A DNA stretch of 64,000 bases. Origin: Chryseotalea sp. WA131a. GTDB lineage: Bacteria; Bacteroidota; Bacteroidia; Cytophagales; Cyclobacteriaceae. The stretch is from positions 4,030,001-4,094,000 of the forward strand of contig CP073016.1 of assembly GCA_025370075.1 (NCBI GenBank), written 5' to 3'. Numbering within the stretch: position 1 is the first letter of the stretch; every line of letters starts with the position of its first letter. This document shows, piece after piece, positions 44,494-52,685 of the stretch. Under the pieces are notes generated by a model, which did no database searches, was not told where the DNA came from, and saw only the letters and a list, made by a program, of their open reading frames with translations. Made by a program: the position numbers and the translations under genes.

Positions 44494-45620
44494 TTCGTAC
44501 TTTCGAGTTGTTTCATTTTTTCTAAAATAAAGGAAGCATTTGGATAATACTTCAATCCAATTTTGGCTACTACCAGCGCTTTTTCTCTGTCAGGAAATCG
44601 ATTGGGTGCGGTTAGATAATGTAGTACAATTTCAATAACGTCTTGCGGAGGCGGCATTTTTAACCCAATTTTTTTTTCAAGGTTAGCGTAATGCGATTCG
44701 ATTAACTCGGGATTTGCCGTAAAACTATAGTGACTCACATCGTAGCCTTCAAAAATGTATCGTAGCCCGTTATACCAACTCAGTAAAGGAATAGATGAGT
44801 GGTCGGTATCCTTTATAACTTCCAATTTCGTTTGCACATTAAGAGGCGCATAATCTTTGAGAGCCTTATCAAACCGATGAATGCTTTGAATATGAAACCT
44901 ATTCCCCGCCCCAGCCTGTGTTGAGTCGATTACAGAAATATAGACCCGTTGGATAGTTTTTGATTTGAAATTTTTCAGATCAACCGATGCTTCACGGATG
45001 CACTTTCCATTATCCCACCACAGGCTACCATCAATTGAAAAGTAACCATTGAAAATACCTGGATGTTTGAGCAACGTATACGCAGTAGTAAGACCTCCCA
45101 ATGAATGCCCTACATATACGCGATAAGGAATAGTTCGATAGTCACTTTCAATTTTTGTAAACAACTCTTCGGTCAAGAACTTGAAAAACGTCTCACCGCC
45201 ACCACCACCTGCCATCATTAATTTCTGAGACTCTGTTTTCGCTTCTTGTCCATCAGGCATTTTAGTAGTGGGATTAGGTGTTAAGTCTTTTAAGCGATTT
45301 TCAGTATCGACTCCCACCACAATCATTTCCGGTATTTGAAAGTTTACGCTTTCCTTTTCACTCATAAAACTGACCACACCGAGTATAGGAGAAAAAGCTG
45401 ATTTGCCATCCAGTACGTACATCACAGGATACGATTGTTTGTCGTACTTTTTATTGCTATACGAAGCTGGCAACTTCACCCAATAGGTGCGCTTTTCATT
45501 CAGGATTTTGGATTCTAGAATAAACTTCTTTCCACAGTCGATAGCTTCATCTGCATTGTCTTGCGCGATGGCGATGGCGCGGGCGGAGATAATCAACAAA
45601 CCGATGATCAATTTTTTCAT
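44490..45620 (-). CDS. Secreted alpha/beta-hydrolase esterase (YbbA/Fes-like)
   Basis: The 376-residue product has a signal peptide (LIIGLLIISARAIAIAQ) and an esterase-D/Fes-type alpha/beta-hydrolase domain: YPVMYVLDGKSAFSPILG, VVGVDTENRLKDLTPN and the nucleophile S173 in VYVGHSLGGLTTAYTLLKH. The sequence TDHSSIPL is a likely catalytic-histidine region. About 70 C-terminal residues lie beyond the hydrolase core and may form a small helical extension. Substrate unknown; siderophore or peptidyl esters are typical of relatives. It is coupled to the D-aminoacylase-like gene. Upstream is the cassette-type repeat at 45668-45842. Confidence 0.88.
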   Translation of the reverse strand: MKKLIIGLLIISARAIAIAQDNADEAIDCGKKFILESKILNEKRTYWVKLPASYSNKKYDKQSYPVMYVLDGKSAFSPILGVVSFMSEKESVNFQIPEMIVVGVDTENRLKDLTPNPTTKMPDGQEAKTESQKLMMAGGGGGETFFKFLTEELFTKIESDYRTIPYRVYVGHSLGGLTTAYTLLKHPGIFNGYFSIDGSLWWDNGKCIREASVDLKNFKSKTIQRVYISVIDSTQAGAGNRFHIQSIHRFDKALKDYAPLNVQTKLEVIKDTDHSSIPLLSWYNGLRYIFEGYDVSHYSFTANPELIESHYANLEKKIGLKMPPPQDVIEIVLHYLTAPNRFPDREKALVVAKIGLKYYPNASFILEKMKQLESTK

Positions 45621-45667
45621 TTACTTATTCTTTATATCGCGGATTATCTGCAGTTCTTTTAATTCCC

Positions 45668-45842
45668 AACCGCTAACGGTGGCCGGCATTGTTATTAACG
45701 TTTTTCGGCTTGGCGAAGGTGGCGGATTGTTGGCGCAAAAGTTAAATAAAAAGTTCAATAGAATTACTGCTGTTGAACCTTGCACAGATGTTTCATAGAA
45801 ACATTTCAGCCACCATATTGCCAAACCAATGTTATCGGTTCG
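45668..45842. repeat. Cassette-boundary repeat element S1
   Basis: This intergenic element is bounded by AACCGCTAACGG (45668-45679) and AATGTTATCGGTT (45828-45840), partial inverted repeats. Read on the minus strand it starts AACCGATAACATTGG, then TTGGCAATA and GTGGCTG, and further on AATCCGCCACCTTCGCC. The element at 47329-47462 follows the same order with similar sequence. It begins 16 bases past the stop of the serine hydrolase gene. A short open frame crossing it (45621-45824) is a by-product of the repeat. Confidence 0.65.
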
Positions 45843-45858
45843 TTATTTTTAGACTTGT

Positions 45859-46932
45859 TTAATTTATGAGAGCGTTTATTTTGCTCCAAAGCTCGTTGTC
45901 AAAACCTGAAACAGCAAAATTTGGATTTGCAGGGTCAGACGCATCTCCCATTCTTATAACCACCATTTTTTTACTTGGTATTACATAAATTCTTTGGTCA
46001 TTTGCTCCCATAGCTGAATACATATCAGCAGGCGCATTTGGAACCAAGTAACCCTTATAAACGGTTTGCTCACCGGGAATCATAAAACTAGTTTTTCCAT
46101 TTAACCACCAAAAATAGCCATAAGAAGTATTGATATTTTGAGATGTTGATATACTCTCATTAAAAAAGGTTTCATTTATAACTTGTTCGTTATTCCATTT
46201 TCCTTTATTCAATGCCAATAGACCAAACCTTGCCATACTTCTGGTTGTGCTGTGATAAATGGTAAAGATTGTTCCGAAATTCCAAAATCCATCCATTCCA
46301 ATTTTACTTTTTAATTTTTCGTTAAAATAAGTTTCAAAAGTTTTATTGCTTGCAGTGGCAATAACATTAGTCAATTTTTGAAAAATATTACTGTACGCCC
46401 ACCGAGTTCCTGCGTCTGCAACATAAGTTAAGTTGGGTTTAATAACATATTGTTTTGTATCATCATTGCCTGCTGTCATTGTTAGTAAATGTCTTACAGA
46501 AATCAAGTCTTCCTTTGCCAAAGGCATACTTGTCCAATCTGTTCCGATATAATCAGATGCTTTGTTATTAATATTCAGTAACCCTTCTTGTTGTGCAATT
46601 CCCGTTGTTGTGGCTACTAAAGTTTTACCTGCACTATTCCATTCCCAAGTAGTGTTTGCAGAATGACCATTATAATATTCTTCCATTACAATTCTTCCGC
46701 TCACAAGTATCATAAAAGATTTTGTATTTTTCTGTGTAAGAAAATCCTTCAATGGTTGAACTGCGTTTTGATTCCACCCCAAACTTGAAAGCGTTTTAGT
46801 TTCCCAAGTAGAATTTGTATTGGAAGGGAAAAACATGGATTCAGAGGGTGTTGGTTGAGCAACATCATCATCTTTACTGCAACTCGAAATTATTAATAGT
46901 AAAAGCAATAAAAGAAATGTAAAGGGCTTCAT
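45859..46932 (-). CDS. Serine hydrolase of the beta-lactamase (class C/PBP-like) family, lipoprotein
   Basis: The 357-residue product has a lipobox-type signal ending I15-S16-S17-C18 followed by acidic residues. Its hydrolase domain has the SxxK motif S100-AGK103 (WEWNSAGKTLVA), the Y180-S-N182 motif, and late GYFWWLNGKTSFMIPG and KKMVVIRMG segments. Relatives include esterases, D-aminopeptidases and beta-lactamase-like enzymes, so the substrate cannot be stated. The gene is visibly richer in A and T than the sprA or ddl blocks. It is a single gene with repeat elements on both sides, one starting 16 bases after its stop. Confidence 0.88.
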   Translation of the reverse strand: MKPFTFLLLLLLLIISSCSKDDDVAQPTPSESMFFPSNTNSTWETKTLSSLGWNQNAVQPLKDFLTQKNTKSFMILVSGRIVMEEYYNGHSANTTWEWNSAGKTLVATTTGIAQQEGLLNINNKASDYIGTDWTSMPLAKEDLISVRHLLTMTAGNDDTKQYVIKPNLTYVADAGTRWAYSNIFQKLTNVIATASNKTFETYFNEKLKSKIGMDGFWNFGTIFTIYHSTTRSMARFGLLALNKGKWNNEQVINETFFNESISTSQNINTSYGYFWWLNGKTSFMIPGEQTVYKGYLVPNAPADMYSAMGANDQRIYVIPSKKMVVIRMGDASDPANPNFAVSGFDNELWSKINALIN

Positions 46933-47014
46933 GATTATTTTGATATTAAGTTTAACACCTCAATAGATAATTTATTTCCCAAAAGGTTTAAAGTGTTTTA
47001 GCATTTTTGGCGTG

Positions 47015-47275
47015 TTATTTAGAATGACTTTCGAGCGGGATTTTTGAAACCGCGTCAAGTACCTGACACCCAACGGAATAAAGATACGAAAACGTTGGAT
47101 TGCGCGTCAACCCCGCTTCAAATTCAAGAGTCCACTTTAAAAGTAATAATGCGTACCAAAAAGGACTCGGTTTTGATTTAATGTTTTCTTGCTCCTTTAG
47201 AATTGTCAGTAAGTGGATTACTAAAGACTCGTAAGTAAATTTTCTTATTTTGTTTCTAATTGGTTTAAAGTCCAC
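47015..47275 (-). CDS. Small hypothetical ORF with repeat-derived C-terminus
   Basis: The 86-residue frame begins MDFKPIRNKIRKFTYESL and contains a short hydrophobic part (FWYALLLLKWTLEF). The last third, EAGLTRNPTFSYLYSVG, is encoded by the dispersed repeat at 47075-47118, so this end is not gene-specific. The N-terminal part matches nothing I know. It may be a decayed cassette gene or no gene at all. The unit is on the same strand as its neighbours. Confidence 0.3.
   Translation of the reverse strand: MDFKPIRNKIRKFTYESLVIHLLTILKEQENIKSKPSPFWYALLLLKWTLEFEAGLTRNPTFSYLYSVGCQVLDAVSKIPLESHSK
47075..47118. repeat. Dispersed intergenic repeat, copy 2 (first copy at 5055)
   Basis: The 44 bases from GGAATAAAGA to ACCCCGCTT match 5055-5099 at all but about five positions, including the central ACGAAAACGTTG. 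The copy lies about 140 bases upstream of the serine hydrolase start codon on the minus strand. Confidence 0.75.
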
Positions 47276-47328
47276 CGTTTATAAATTGGTCTAGGCGTTG
47301 TCTCTGGTCAGTCTTGGCACATGCCCCA

Positions 47329-47462
47329 CAACCGTTACGTATAGGCGATGGTGGGATATTTGAAAAACGTCAGTCCAACACTTGTACAAATGCCCACTAG
47401 AATTACAAAAGTTGAGTTTATAATTGCCAGCCCCACTATTGCCAACACGATGTTAGCGGTAG
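47329..47462. repeat. Cassette-boundary repeat element S2
   Basis: On the minus strand the element starts TACCGCTAACATCG, which includes the stop codon of the GT39 gene (47453-47455), continues TTGGCAATA and GTGGGGCTGG, and later TATCCCACCATCGCC before ending in CGTAACGGTT. Blocks and order agree with S1 (45668-45842). A 60-residue frame across it (47335-47517) is a product of the repeat and not a gene. Confidence 0.65.
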
Positions 47463-48976
47463 TTTTTCTTTTCATCAATTTCATCTTTAATTCTTTGTCT
47501 AATATCAATTTTTGCACCTATAAAAACAAATATTCCTGTCCCATATTCTCTTGCATATTGGTTAGTTATTGAGCCTGCAAGAGTTGAATTTTGAAAAAAT
47601 TGTGATGTTTCTTGTAATTCTACATTTACTTCTTCTGCTTCTTTTACTCTAATTAAGTTTTCATATCTTTTTGATAGATCAAACCAATTGATATAGTCTG
47701 CATTAAAAGAAACTGCTTTTAGTTTTTGCTTTGCAAAGTAATTTATAGCACCTGCCTGTCCATAATTATCGCAAAGAACAAGTGTATTTTCCTTGTTGGG
47801 TAAACTTAAATAAACACTATCCACTTTTAATGCTAATTCTTTCCACCCGAGCATATCAGCAAAATCTTGTGGTAATAAATGGTCTTTGCCATCTTCCCAA
47901 CGCAACAAACCTAATTTTTGGTAGTTTTCTGAATGTTGAACAATGTATTCAGGGCTTTTATTTGGAAAAGCAACAGTGTAAATTGGAATAAATAATATTA
48001 ATGGAAGTGCAATGGCAACTGGTTGTAAATATTTTCTCCATCCGTCTTTCAAAACATCTGCAAGATAAGCAGAGCCAAAAGCAATGTAAATAGGGTAAAT
48101 ACCAATGGCATAATAATCTTTTGCCTTGAAGTAAAGAAAGGCTATTAAAGTAAAGAGAATAGAGAAAAAGAAAAGCCTGTATTTTTGAAAAGGCTTATAA
48201 AAAAGCAACGCATAAAAAGATGATAATATTACTATTAGTGAACCCATAAAAAAGAGCAATTGATTCTTCAAAAAGTCAAATCTATTTACATTGACTAATT
48301 GAGTCTCTGCTAATTGTTTTAAGTGGTGAAAGACTGGAAAATTGTTATTGTATTGCCAAACAAGATTAGGTAAAATTAAAACCAAACCCACTAAAATGGC
48401 AAAATACAGAGTGGGTTTTAAAAATATTTTCCTATGCTCTGTAACCAATAAAGAAGGTAAAAGTCCAATTAAAAGAAAGACGATGTTATATTTATTTAAA
48501 AAGCCAATTGCAAATGCTGTCGCTCCTACATAGAGCCATTTTAAATCATCAGTTTTGATATATTTTAGCAATATATAGTATAAAACCGTCCAACTTAATA
48601 CATCAAAAGAATTAGGTTGATACAAAGTATTTAGTCGCAATAATGCAGAAAATAAAACACAAGTTGCACCTAATATCAATGCTAATAGATTTCCATTTAA
48701 TTCTTCTATGGCTTTCCAAACTATATAAATTGTCAATACACCATATAAGGCAGGAAAGAACTTAATCCAAAAAATTGAATTGCCGAGTAATTGAATAATA
48801 TAAGATGTCCAAGAAGTAAAGGGTGGAACAGAAAGATAACCCCAAGCTAAATGATTTGCTTGGTCAAGATGCAAATATTCGTCTCGTTGCAATTCATACT
48901 CACTGCTTAACAATAAAAATTGCAGCACGAACTTAAGTCCAATAAAACCTATTAAAATTGTCGTCTTTTTTGTCAT
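47453..48976 (-). CDS. ArnT-like glycosyltransferase, family 39 type membrane protein
   Basis: The 507-residue product has about eleven to twelve membrane helices and a soluble C-terminal part of about 150 residues. The first periplasmic loop has the acidic motif LQRDEYLHLDQANHLAWGY, characteristic of family 39 (PMT/ArnT-like) transferases that move sugars from polyprenyl-phosphate donors to lipids or proteins. The remainder (for example LRLNTLYQPNSFDVLSWTVL) fits this family. The acceptor is unknown. The gene is markedly A/T-rich, standing out from the surrounding core genes, and its stop codon lies inside repeat S2, which suggests acquisition as a unit. Confidence 0.85.
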   Translation of the reverse strand: MTKKTTILIGFIGLKFVLQFLLLSSEYELQRDEYLHLDQANHLAWGYLSVPPFTSWTSYIIQLLGNSIFWIKFFPALYGVLTIYIVWKAIEELNGNLLALILGATCVLFSALLRLNTLYQPNSFDVLSWTVLYYILLKYIKTDDLKWLYVGATAFAIGFLNKYNIVFLLIGLLPSLLVTEHRKIFLKPTLYFAILVGLVLILPNLVWQYNNNFPVFHHLKQLAETQLVNVNRFDFLKNQLLFFMGSLIVILSSFYALLFYKPFQKYRLFFFSILFTLIAFLYFKAKDYYAIGIYPIYIAFGSAYLADVLKDGWRKYLQPVAIALPLILFIPIYTVAFPNKSPEYIVQHSENYQKLGLLRWEDGKDHLLPQDFADMLGWKELALKVDSVYLSLPNKENTLVLCDNYGQAGAINYFAKQKLKAVSFNADYINWFDLSKRYENLIRVKEAEEVNVELQETSQFFQNSTLAGSITNQYAREYGTGIFVFIGAKIDIRQRIKDEIDEKKNYR

Positions 48977-49062
48977 TGAATTACCTCAAATCCTGTATGT
49001 CATTGGGATCATGCCTTTCCTGTCTATTTTTTTAGTGTCATAAATTCACCATTTCAGAAACA

Positions 49063-49079
49063 GGCATTGTTAGCAGCTG
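49063..49079 (-). other. Cassette-type core site S3
   Basis: The minus strand reads CAGCTGCTAACAATGCC, sharing the GCTAACA core with S2 (CGCTAACATCG) and the similar GATAACATTG of S1. It lies nine bases past the stop of the DUF2892 remnant and about 90 bases before the GT39 start. Confidence 0.4.
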
Positions 49080-49088
49080 AACATTTGT

Positions 49089-49296
49089 CTATTGTTGCTT
49101 AACAGGGCAAGTCGAGATACCAAAAATTGCATACAAGGGACAAAAACTAATAATACTTGTCAACGTAAATACACCCGATAATAAAAGTAATATTATTCCA
49201 ACAGTTCCACCAACGATGTTAGTGAAGTAAAGAGTAACCATAATTGTCGATATTATTAATCTAATAATTCTGTCGCTGAGACATGTTCTTTTTCAT
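49089..49296 (-). pseudogene. DUF2892 (YgaP-like) small membrane protein, frameshifted near the N-terminus
   Basis: Two minus-strand frames combine into a typical DUF2892 protein of about 69 residues: MKKNMS from the ATG at 49294-49296, then, one base out of frame, DRIIRLIISTIMVTLYFTN, LLLLSGVFTLTSII and SFCPLYAIFGISTCPVKQQ. DUF2892 proteins are two-helix inner-membrane proteins, often linked to rhodanese or sulfur genes. One extra base within the sixth to eighth codons breaks the frame; a sequencing error is possible. The remaining gap to 49432 shows no gene. Confidence 0.65.
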
Positions 49297-49432
49297 TTTT
49301 GTTTGTTTTTTATTTGTTTAGGAAAGTTTACAATTAATACAATTTAAGGATTTTCATAATGCACCGATTTCTATTTTATTGATTAACGATAGAATATTTT
49401 CCTTCTCCGGTATTTCCATAAGATCTTCAGAA

Positions 49433-51541
49433 TCAGTCGATGGAAACTTCCTTCATTTTTTCATTTATCATACCAATAAAAAATTTACCACTATTGTCTA
49501 AATGAAGTCCATGATATTGAATCGGTATTAAACTTAGCCCCTCCATTGAAATGACTCCGAACAAACCCTCCTGCGAGGCAATCAATCTTCCATTCTCTAC
49601 TTCACGTAAATAATCAAACCGTGGTTCAATTTCAATTTTACCTTCTGCGCTCGCTCTTCCTTTTTTTTGATTCGCTATAATTTCTAATCCTCCATTGGGT
49701 AAACGATTAATCGCATCATACCTAAACTCCAAAATTGGTTTGCCACTCGCATCGATCATGCCAAATTTGCCCCTTTGTTTTGCCATGCAAACGCCTCCGC
49801 GAAAAAGGTCAACCCATTCGTAGTTGGGGTGGATCGCAATTTTATCTTGGGCATTCAAAAATCCCCACTTGCCAATCAACTTGATGGCGGCCAAGCCTTC
49901 ATGAAAATCTCCAATGCTATCGTAGCGATTGGCAATGCGCAGTTTGCCTTTTGCATCTACAAAACCAAACTTTCCATCTTTTTGTACACCCCTAAATCCT
50001 TCGCTCTCCTTAAAAACGTATTGAACATTTTCAGTTTGAGGCTGGATGGCCGAAGGGAGGGCAATGCCTTGGTATGAAATTTTTCGATCACTTCCGTTCG
50101 GCAAATGCTCTAGCCAATAATTCTTTTCAAATGAGGTTTTGTTCGGGGTAAAGTAAATGATTTGTCCTTCGATCGTTTTTAGAAATGATTGCTCAGACTG
50201 TTTCACCAAATAATGTGTGGAATTTATCAATTGAATGGGATAAACTTGAGGTGGCACCACCCATCGCTCATTTTTATCAATGATCCCATACTGACCTCGA
50301 AACTTTACTGAAACTAAATTATCTTTTATACTGATGATTGAATCATACACACAATGAACCACTTCTTTTCCAGTATTGTCCAGCCATCCGGCATAATTGC
50401 GGTGCGTAACCAAAAATCCCTCCTCCCGCAATTTCGAAATGGATTGGTAGTATTTGTCCGTCATCACCATATTGTTTTCGTCCACCAATTGCCATCCAAT
50501 GCTTGTGGTGAAGGCTTCAAATAAGTTACCCGCTGCGTTTAAACGATCGTAGGTAAATGGAACGATTACCTTCTCATGCGAGGTAATAGCACCCAGTTTT
50601 CCGTTTTTCGTAGCGATGAATCCATTGGCGATTGGTTGCAATTTTTGATACCTGATCGGAATAACAATTTTAAAATCCTGATCCACTACCCCAATTTTAT
50701 CCCCCCTTGTCACCAGTTGATGACCATTGGCCAAGGGTTGCAGATTGTCTGCCATAAATTTTTTAACAATTTCGTTTTTGGGAGTCAGCCAAACCCATTC
50801 GCTTGGCAAGCGCACAACTATTTTTCCTTCGTCATTAATTTTAATGGATTGATAGATGGGCTTGAGTTTGACTTGCCCCTCGCGATCCATTAGCCCCTGC
50901 AACAAATTCTCGTAAATGATGGCATAGCCTTTATAAAAAGAAGAAATGCTGTCAATCGAAAAATCGGTTACCGCCCTCCCCTGCTCGTTGTAAAGCGCCA
51001 TTTTGTTTTGTGGATTCTGTACCGCAAAACGCAACGTTCCCAACGAAAAAATATTTTTGAACGAAACCGGAAGAAGTACATTGTTTTGCAAATCGGTAAG
51101 GCCATACCAAAATTTTCCTTTCACCAAATTAAATACAATGGCGCGCAAGCCACTGATTTGGATGCCATCGTAAGCAAAGGGGATTTTGTTCTCGCCTTGC
51201 AAGTTCAGTGTGCCTACCTTAACGGCAACAGGGCTCAGTTTTTTTCTGGCAATGATGTTATCACCTCCTGCATACACCAAGGTTTCGTATTCGGCTTTCG
51301 TAACAAACTCTTTTTTTAAATTGATAATACCCCAGTAGTGGGCTAAGCGGTAGCCCGTAACATTGCCAATTACTGAAAAGCTTCCATCCGACCAGCCCAG
51401 TGCTTCAAACGATGGGGGAATGATAACTTGTCCTTGCTCATTTTTTATTCCCTTCTTTCCATTCTCTTCAAAAAGTTGGTAGCCATTTGCTTTCGCAAAC
51501 AATGGGAAAAGAGTTAAAACGATGAGGCCAAGCGATTTCAC
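49433..51541 (-). CDS. Secreted WG-repeat protein
   Basis: The product (702 residues from the GTG at 51539-51541) has a signal peptide (KSLGLIVLTLFPLFAKA) and is then built almost wholly of WG repeats of about 25-50 residues, with patterns such as GKWGFLNAQDKIAIHPNYEW, GKFGMIDASGKPILEFRYDA and GKFGFVDAKGKLRIANRYDS. WG repeats form beta-rich surfaces of unknown binding role; such proteins are frequent in Bacteroidota. The frame extends to 51670, but that would run into the divergent ACMSD-like gene and gives no signal peptide. No catalytic motif or T9SS tail is visible. Confidence 0.85.
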   Translation of the reverse strand: MKSLGLIVLTLFPLFAKANGYQLFEENGKKGIKNEQGQVIIPPSFEALGWSDGSFSVIGNVTGYRLAHYWGIINLKKEFVTKAEYETLVYAGGDNIIARKKLSPVAVKVGTLNLQGENKIPFAYDGIQISGLRAIVFNLVKGKFWYGLTDLQNNVLLPVSFKNIFSLGTLRFAVQNPQNKMALYNEQGRAVTDFSIDSISSFYKGYAIIYENLLQGLMDREGQVKLKPIYQSIKINDEGKIVVRLPSEWVWLTPKNEIVKKFMADNLQPLANGHQLVTRGDKIGVVDQDFKIVIPIRYQKLQPIANGFIATKNGKLGAITSHEKVIVPFTYDRLNAAGNLFEAFTTSIGWQLVDENNMVMTDKYYQSISKLREEGFLVTHRNYAGWLDNTGKEVVHCVYDSIISIKDNLVSVKFRGQYGIIDKNERWVVPPQVYPIQLINSTHYLVKQSEQSFLKTIEGQIIYFTPNKTSFEKNYWLEHLPNGSDRKISYQGIALPSAIQPQTENVQYVFKESEGFRGVQKDGKFGFVDAKGKLRIANRYDSIGDFHEGLAAIKLIGKWGFLNAQDKIAIHPNYEWVDLFRGGVCMAKQRGKFGMIDASGKPILEFRYDAINRLPNGGLEIIANQKKGRASAEGKIEIEPRFDYLREVENGRLIASQEGLFGVISMEGLSLIPIQYHGLHLDNSGKFFIGMINEKMKEVSID

Positions 51542-51633
51542 AACGACAAAGATAACGAATGAGGTGTTGCCCTGAATGGTAAAGTTGCAGCCTATCCACA
51601 AAAGTGAGATATTGCAAGATTGTATTTTCGCCA

Positions 51634-52641
51634 GTGCTAAAAATCGATAGCCATACGCACATTTTGCCAAAAAAAATGCCCAATTGGAGCGAAAAATTTG
51701 GCTATGGGGATTTCATTTATCTGCAACACCACAAAAAAGGCTTTGCCAAGATGATGCGCGGCAATCAATTTTTTCGTGAGATCAAAAACAATTGCTGGGA
51801 TGCTGACGTGCGAATAGAAGAATACCAACAATTCAACACCCATGTGCAGGTGGTGTGCACGATTCCCGTCATGTTCTCGTACTGGGCAAAGCCGATCGAT
51901 TGCCTTTCTCTCTCCGAATATTTAAACGATCACCTAGCCAAGCTAGTAAAAAAATACCCGAAACAATACATTGGCCTTGGCACCTTGCCCATGCAAGACG
52001 CTGAGTTGGCGGTGAAGGAATGTGAGCGAATCAAAAAAATCGGTTTGAAAGGAATTCAGATTGGCAGCAACATAAACGATGAAAATTTAAATGAAGAACG
52101 GTTCTTTCCCGTATTTGAAGCCTGTGAGAAATTAGGCTTGGCAGTCATGGTTCATCCATGGAACATGATGGGCGAAAAGAAAATGCAGCGCTATTGGTTG
52201 CCATGGTTGGTGGGCATGCCGGCCGAAACATCGCGCGCGATTTGTTCGATGATTTTTGGGGGCGTGTTTGAGCGCTTGCCCAAACTAAGGGTGATGTTTG
52301 CGCATGCAGGCGGCTCCTTTCTTCCCACCATTGGCCGCATCCAGCATGGGTTTGATTGCCGGCCCGATTTGGTGGCCATCGATAACCCAATCAATCCCAA
52401 AAACTATTTGGGCAAATTTTGGGTAGATAGTGTTACCCACGATTCCCTCATGTTGGAGTATGTATTAAAACTGCAAGGATCAAAACGGGTGATGTTAGGT
52501 TCCGATTATCCATTTCCCCTTGGTGATTTAGAGATTGGTAAGTTTATTGATGAGATGAACCTACCAAAAAAAACAAAAGAGGATATTTTTGCCAACGCGG
52601 CCTTGGAGTGGCTGGCTTTAAAGAAAAGTGACTTTGAATAA
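51634..52641 (+). CDS. ACMSD-like amidohydrolase-family decarboxylase
   Basis: The 335-residue product closely follows 2-amino-3-carboxymuconate-6-semialdehyde decarboxylases (ACMSD), metal-dependent enzymes of the kynurenine and nitrobenzoate pathways. Metal and active-site motifs: H7 and H9 in KIDSHTHILP, VHPWNMMG, the FAHAGGSFLP histidine and the GSDYPFPLG aspartate. Length equals the family norm. The GTG at 51634 gives the canonical opening; a GTG at 51604 is also in frame. No other kynurenine-pathway gene is adjacent, so the substrate may be ACMS or a related carboxylate. It is divergent from the WG-repeat gene. Confidence 0.87.
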   Translation: MLKIDSHTHILPKKMPNWSEKFGYGDFIYLQHHKKGFAKMMRGNQFFREIKNNCWDADVRIEEYQQFNTHVQVVCTIPVMFSYWAKPIDCLSLSEYLNDHLAKLVKKYPKQYIGLGTLPMQDAELAVKECERIKKIGLKGIQIGSNINDENLNEERFFPVFEACEKLGLAVMVHPWNMMGEKKMQRYWLPWLVGMPAETSRAICSMIFGGVFERLPKLRVMFAHAGGSFLPTIGRIQHGFDCRPDLVAIDNPINPKNYLGKFWVDSVTHDSLMLEYVLKLQGSKRVMLGSDYPFPLGDLEIGKFIDEMNLPKKTKEDIFANAALEWLALKKSDFE

Positions 52642-52673
52642 AACTATTAACCACAACGGCCCGTCACAAACCA

Positions 52674-52685
52674 ACCGATAACGGT
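52674..52685. other. Palindromic core S4, ACCGATAACGGT
   Basis: This 12-base near-palindrome differs by one base from ACCGCTAACGGT at 45669-45680. Fifteen bases on, CAGGTAATTAAAACTG (52698-52713) matches the bases over the stop codon at 5112-5127 with one difference. It lies between the ACMSD-like gene and the next gene. Confidence 0.4.

Noticed and set aside
45621..45824. 67-residue minus-strand open frame
   Set aside because: It runs through repeat element S1, has low-complexity composition and no gene-like motif; it is a by-product of the repeat.
47335..47517. 60-residue minus-strand open frame containing NIVLAIVGLAI
   Set aside because: Encoded by repeat element S2 and overlapping the end of the GT39 gene; not a separate gene.
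45620..49300. A classical integron with integrase
   Set aside because: No tyrosine recombinase gene occurs anywhere in the window and the core sites are not canonical attC sequences; only a cassette-like layout can be claimed.
51542..51670. Longer N-terminus of the WG-repeat protein
   Set aside because: It would overlap the divergent ACMSD-like gene and push the signal peptide inward; the GTG at 51541 explains the data better.
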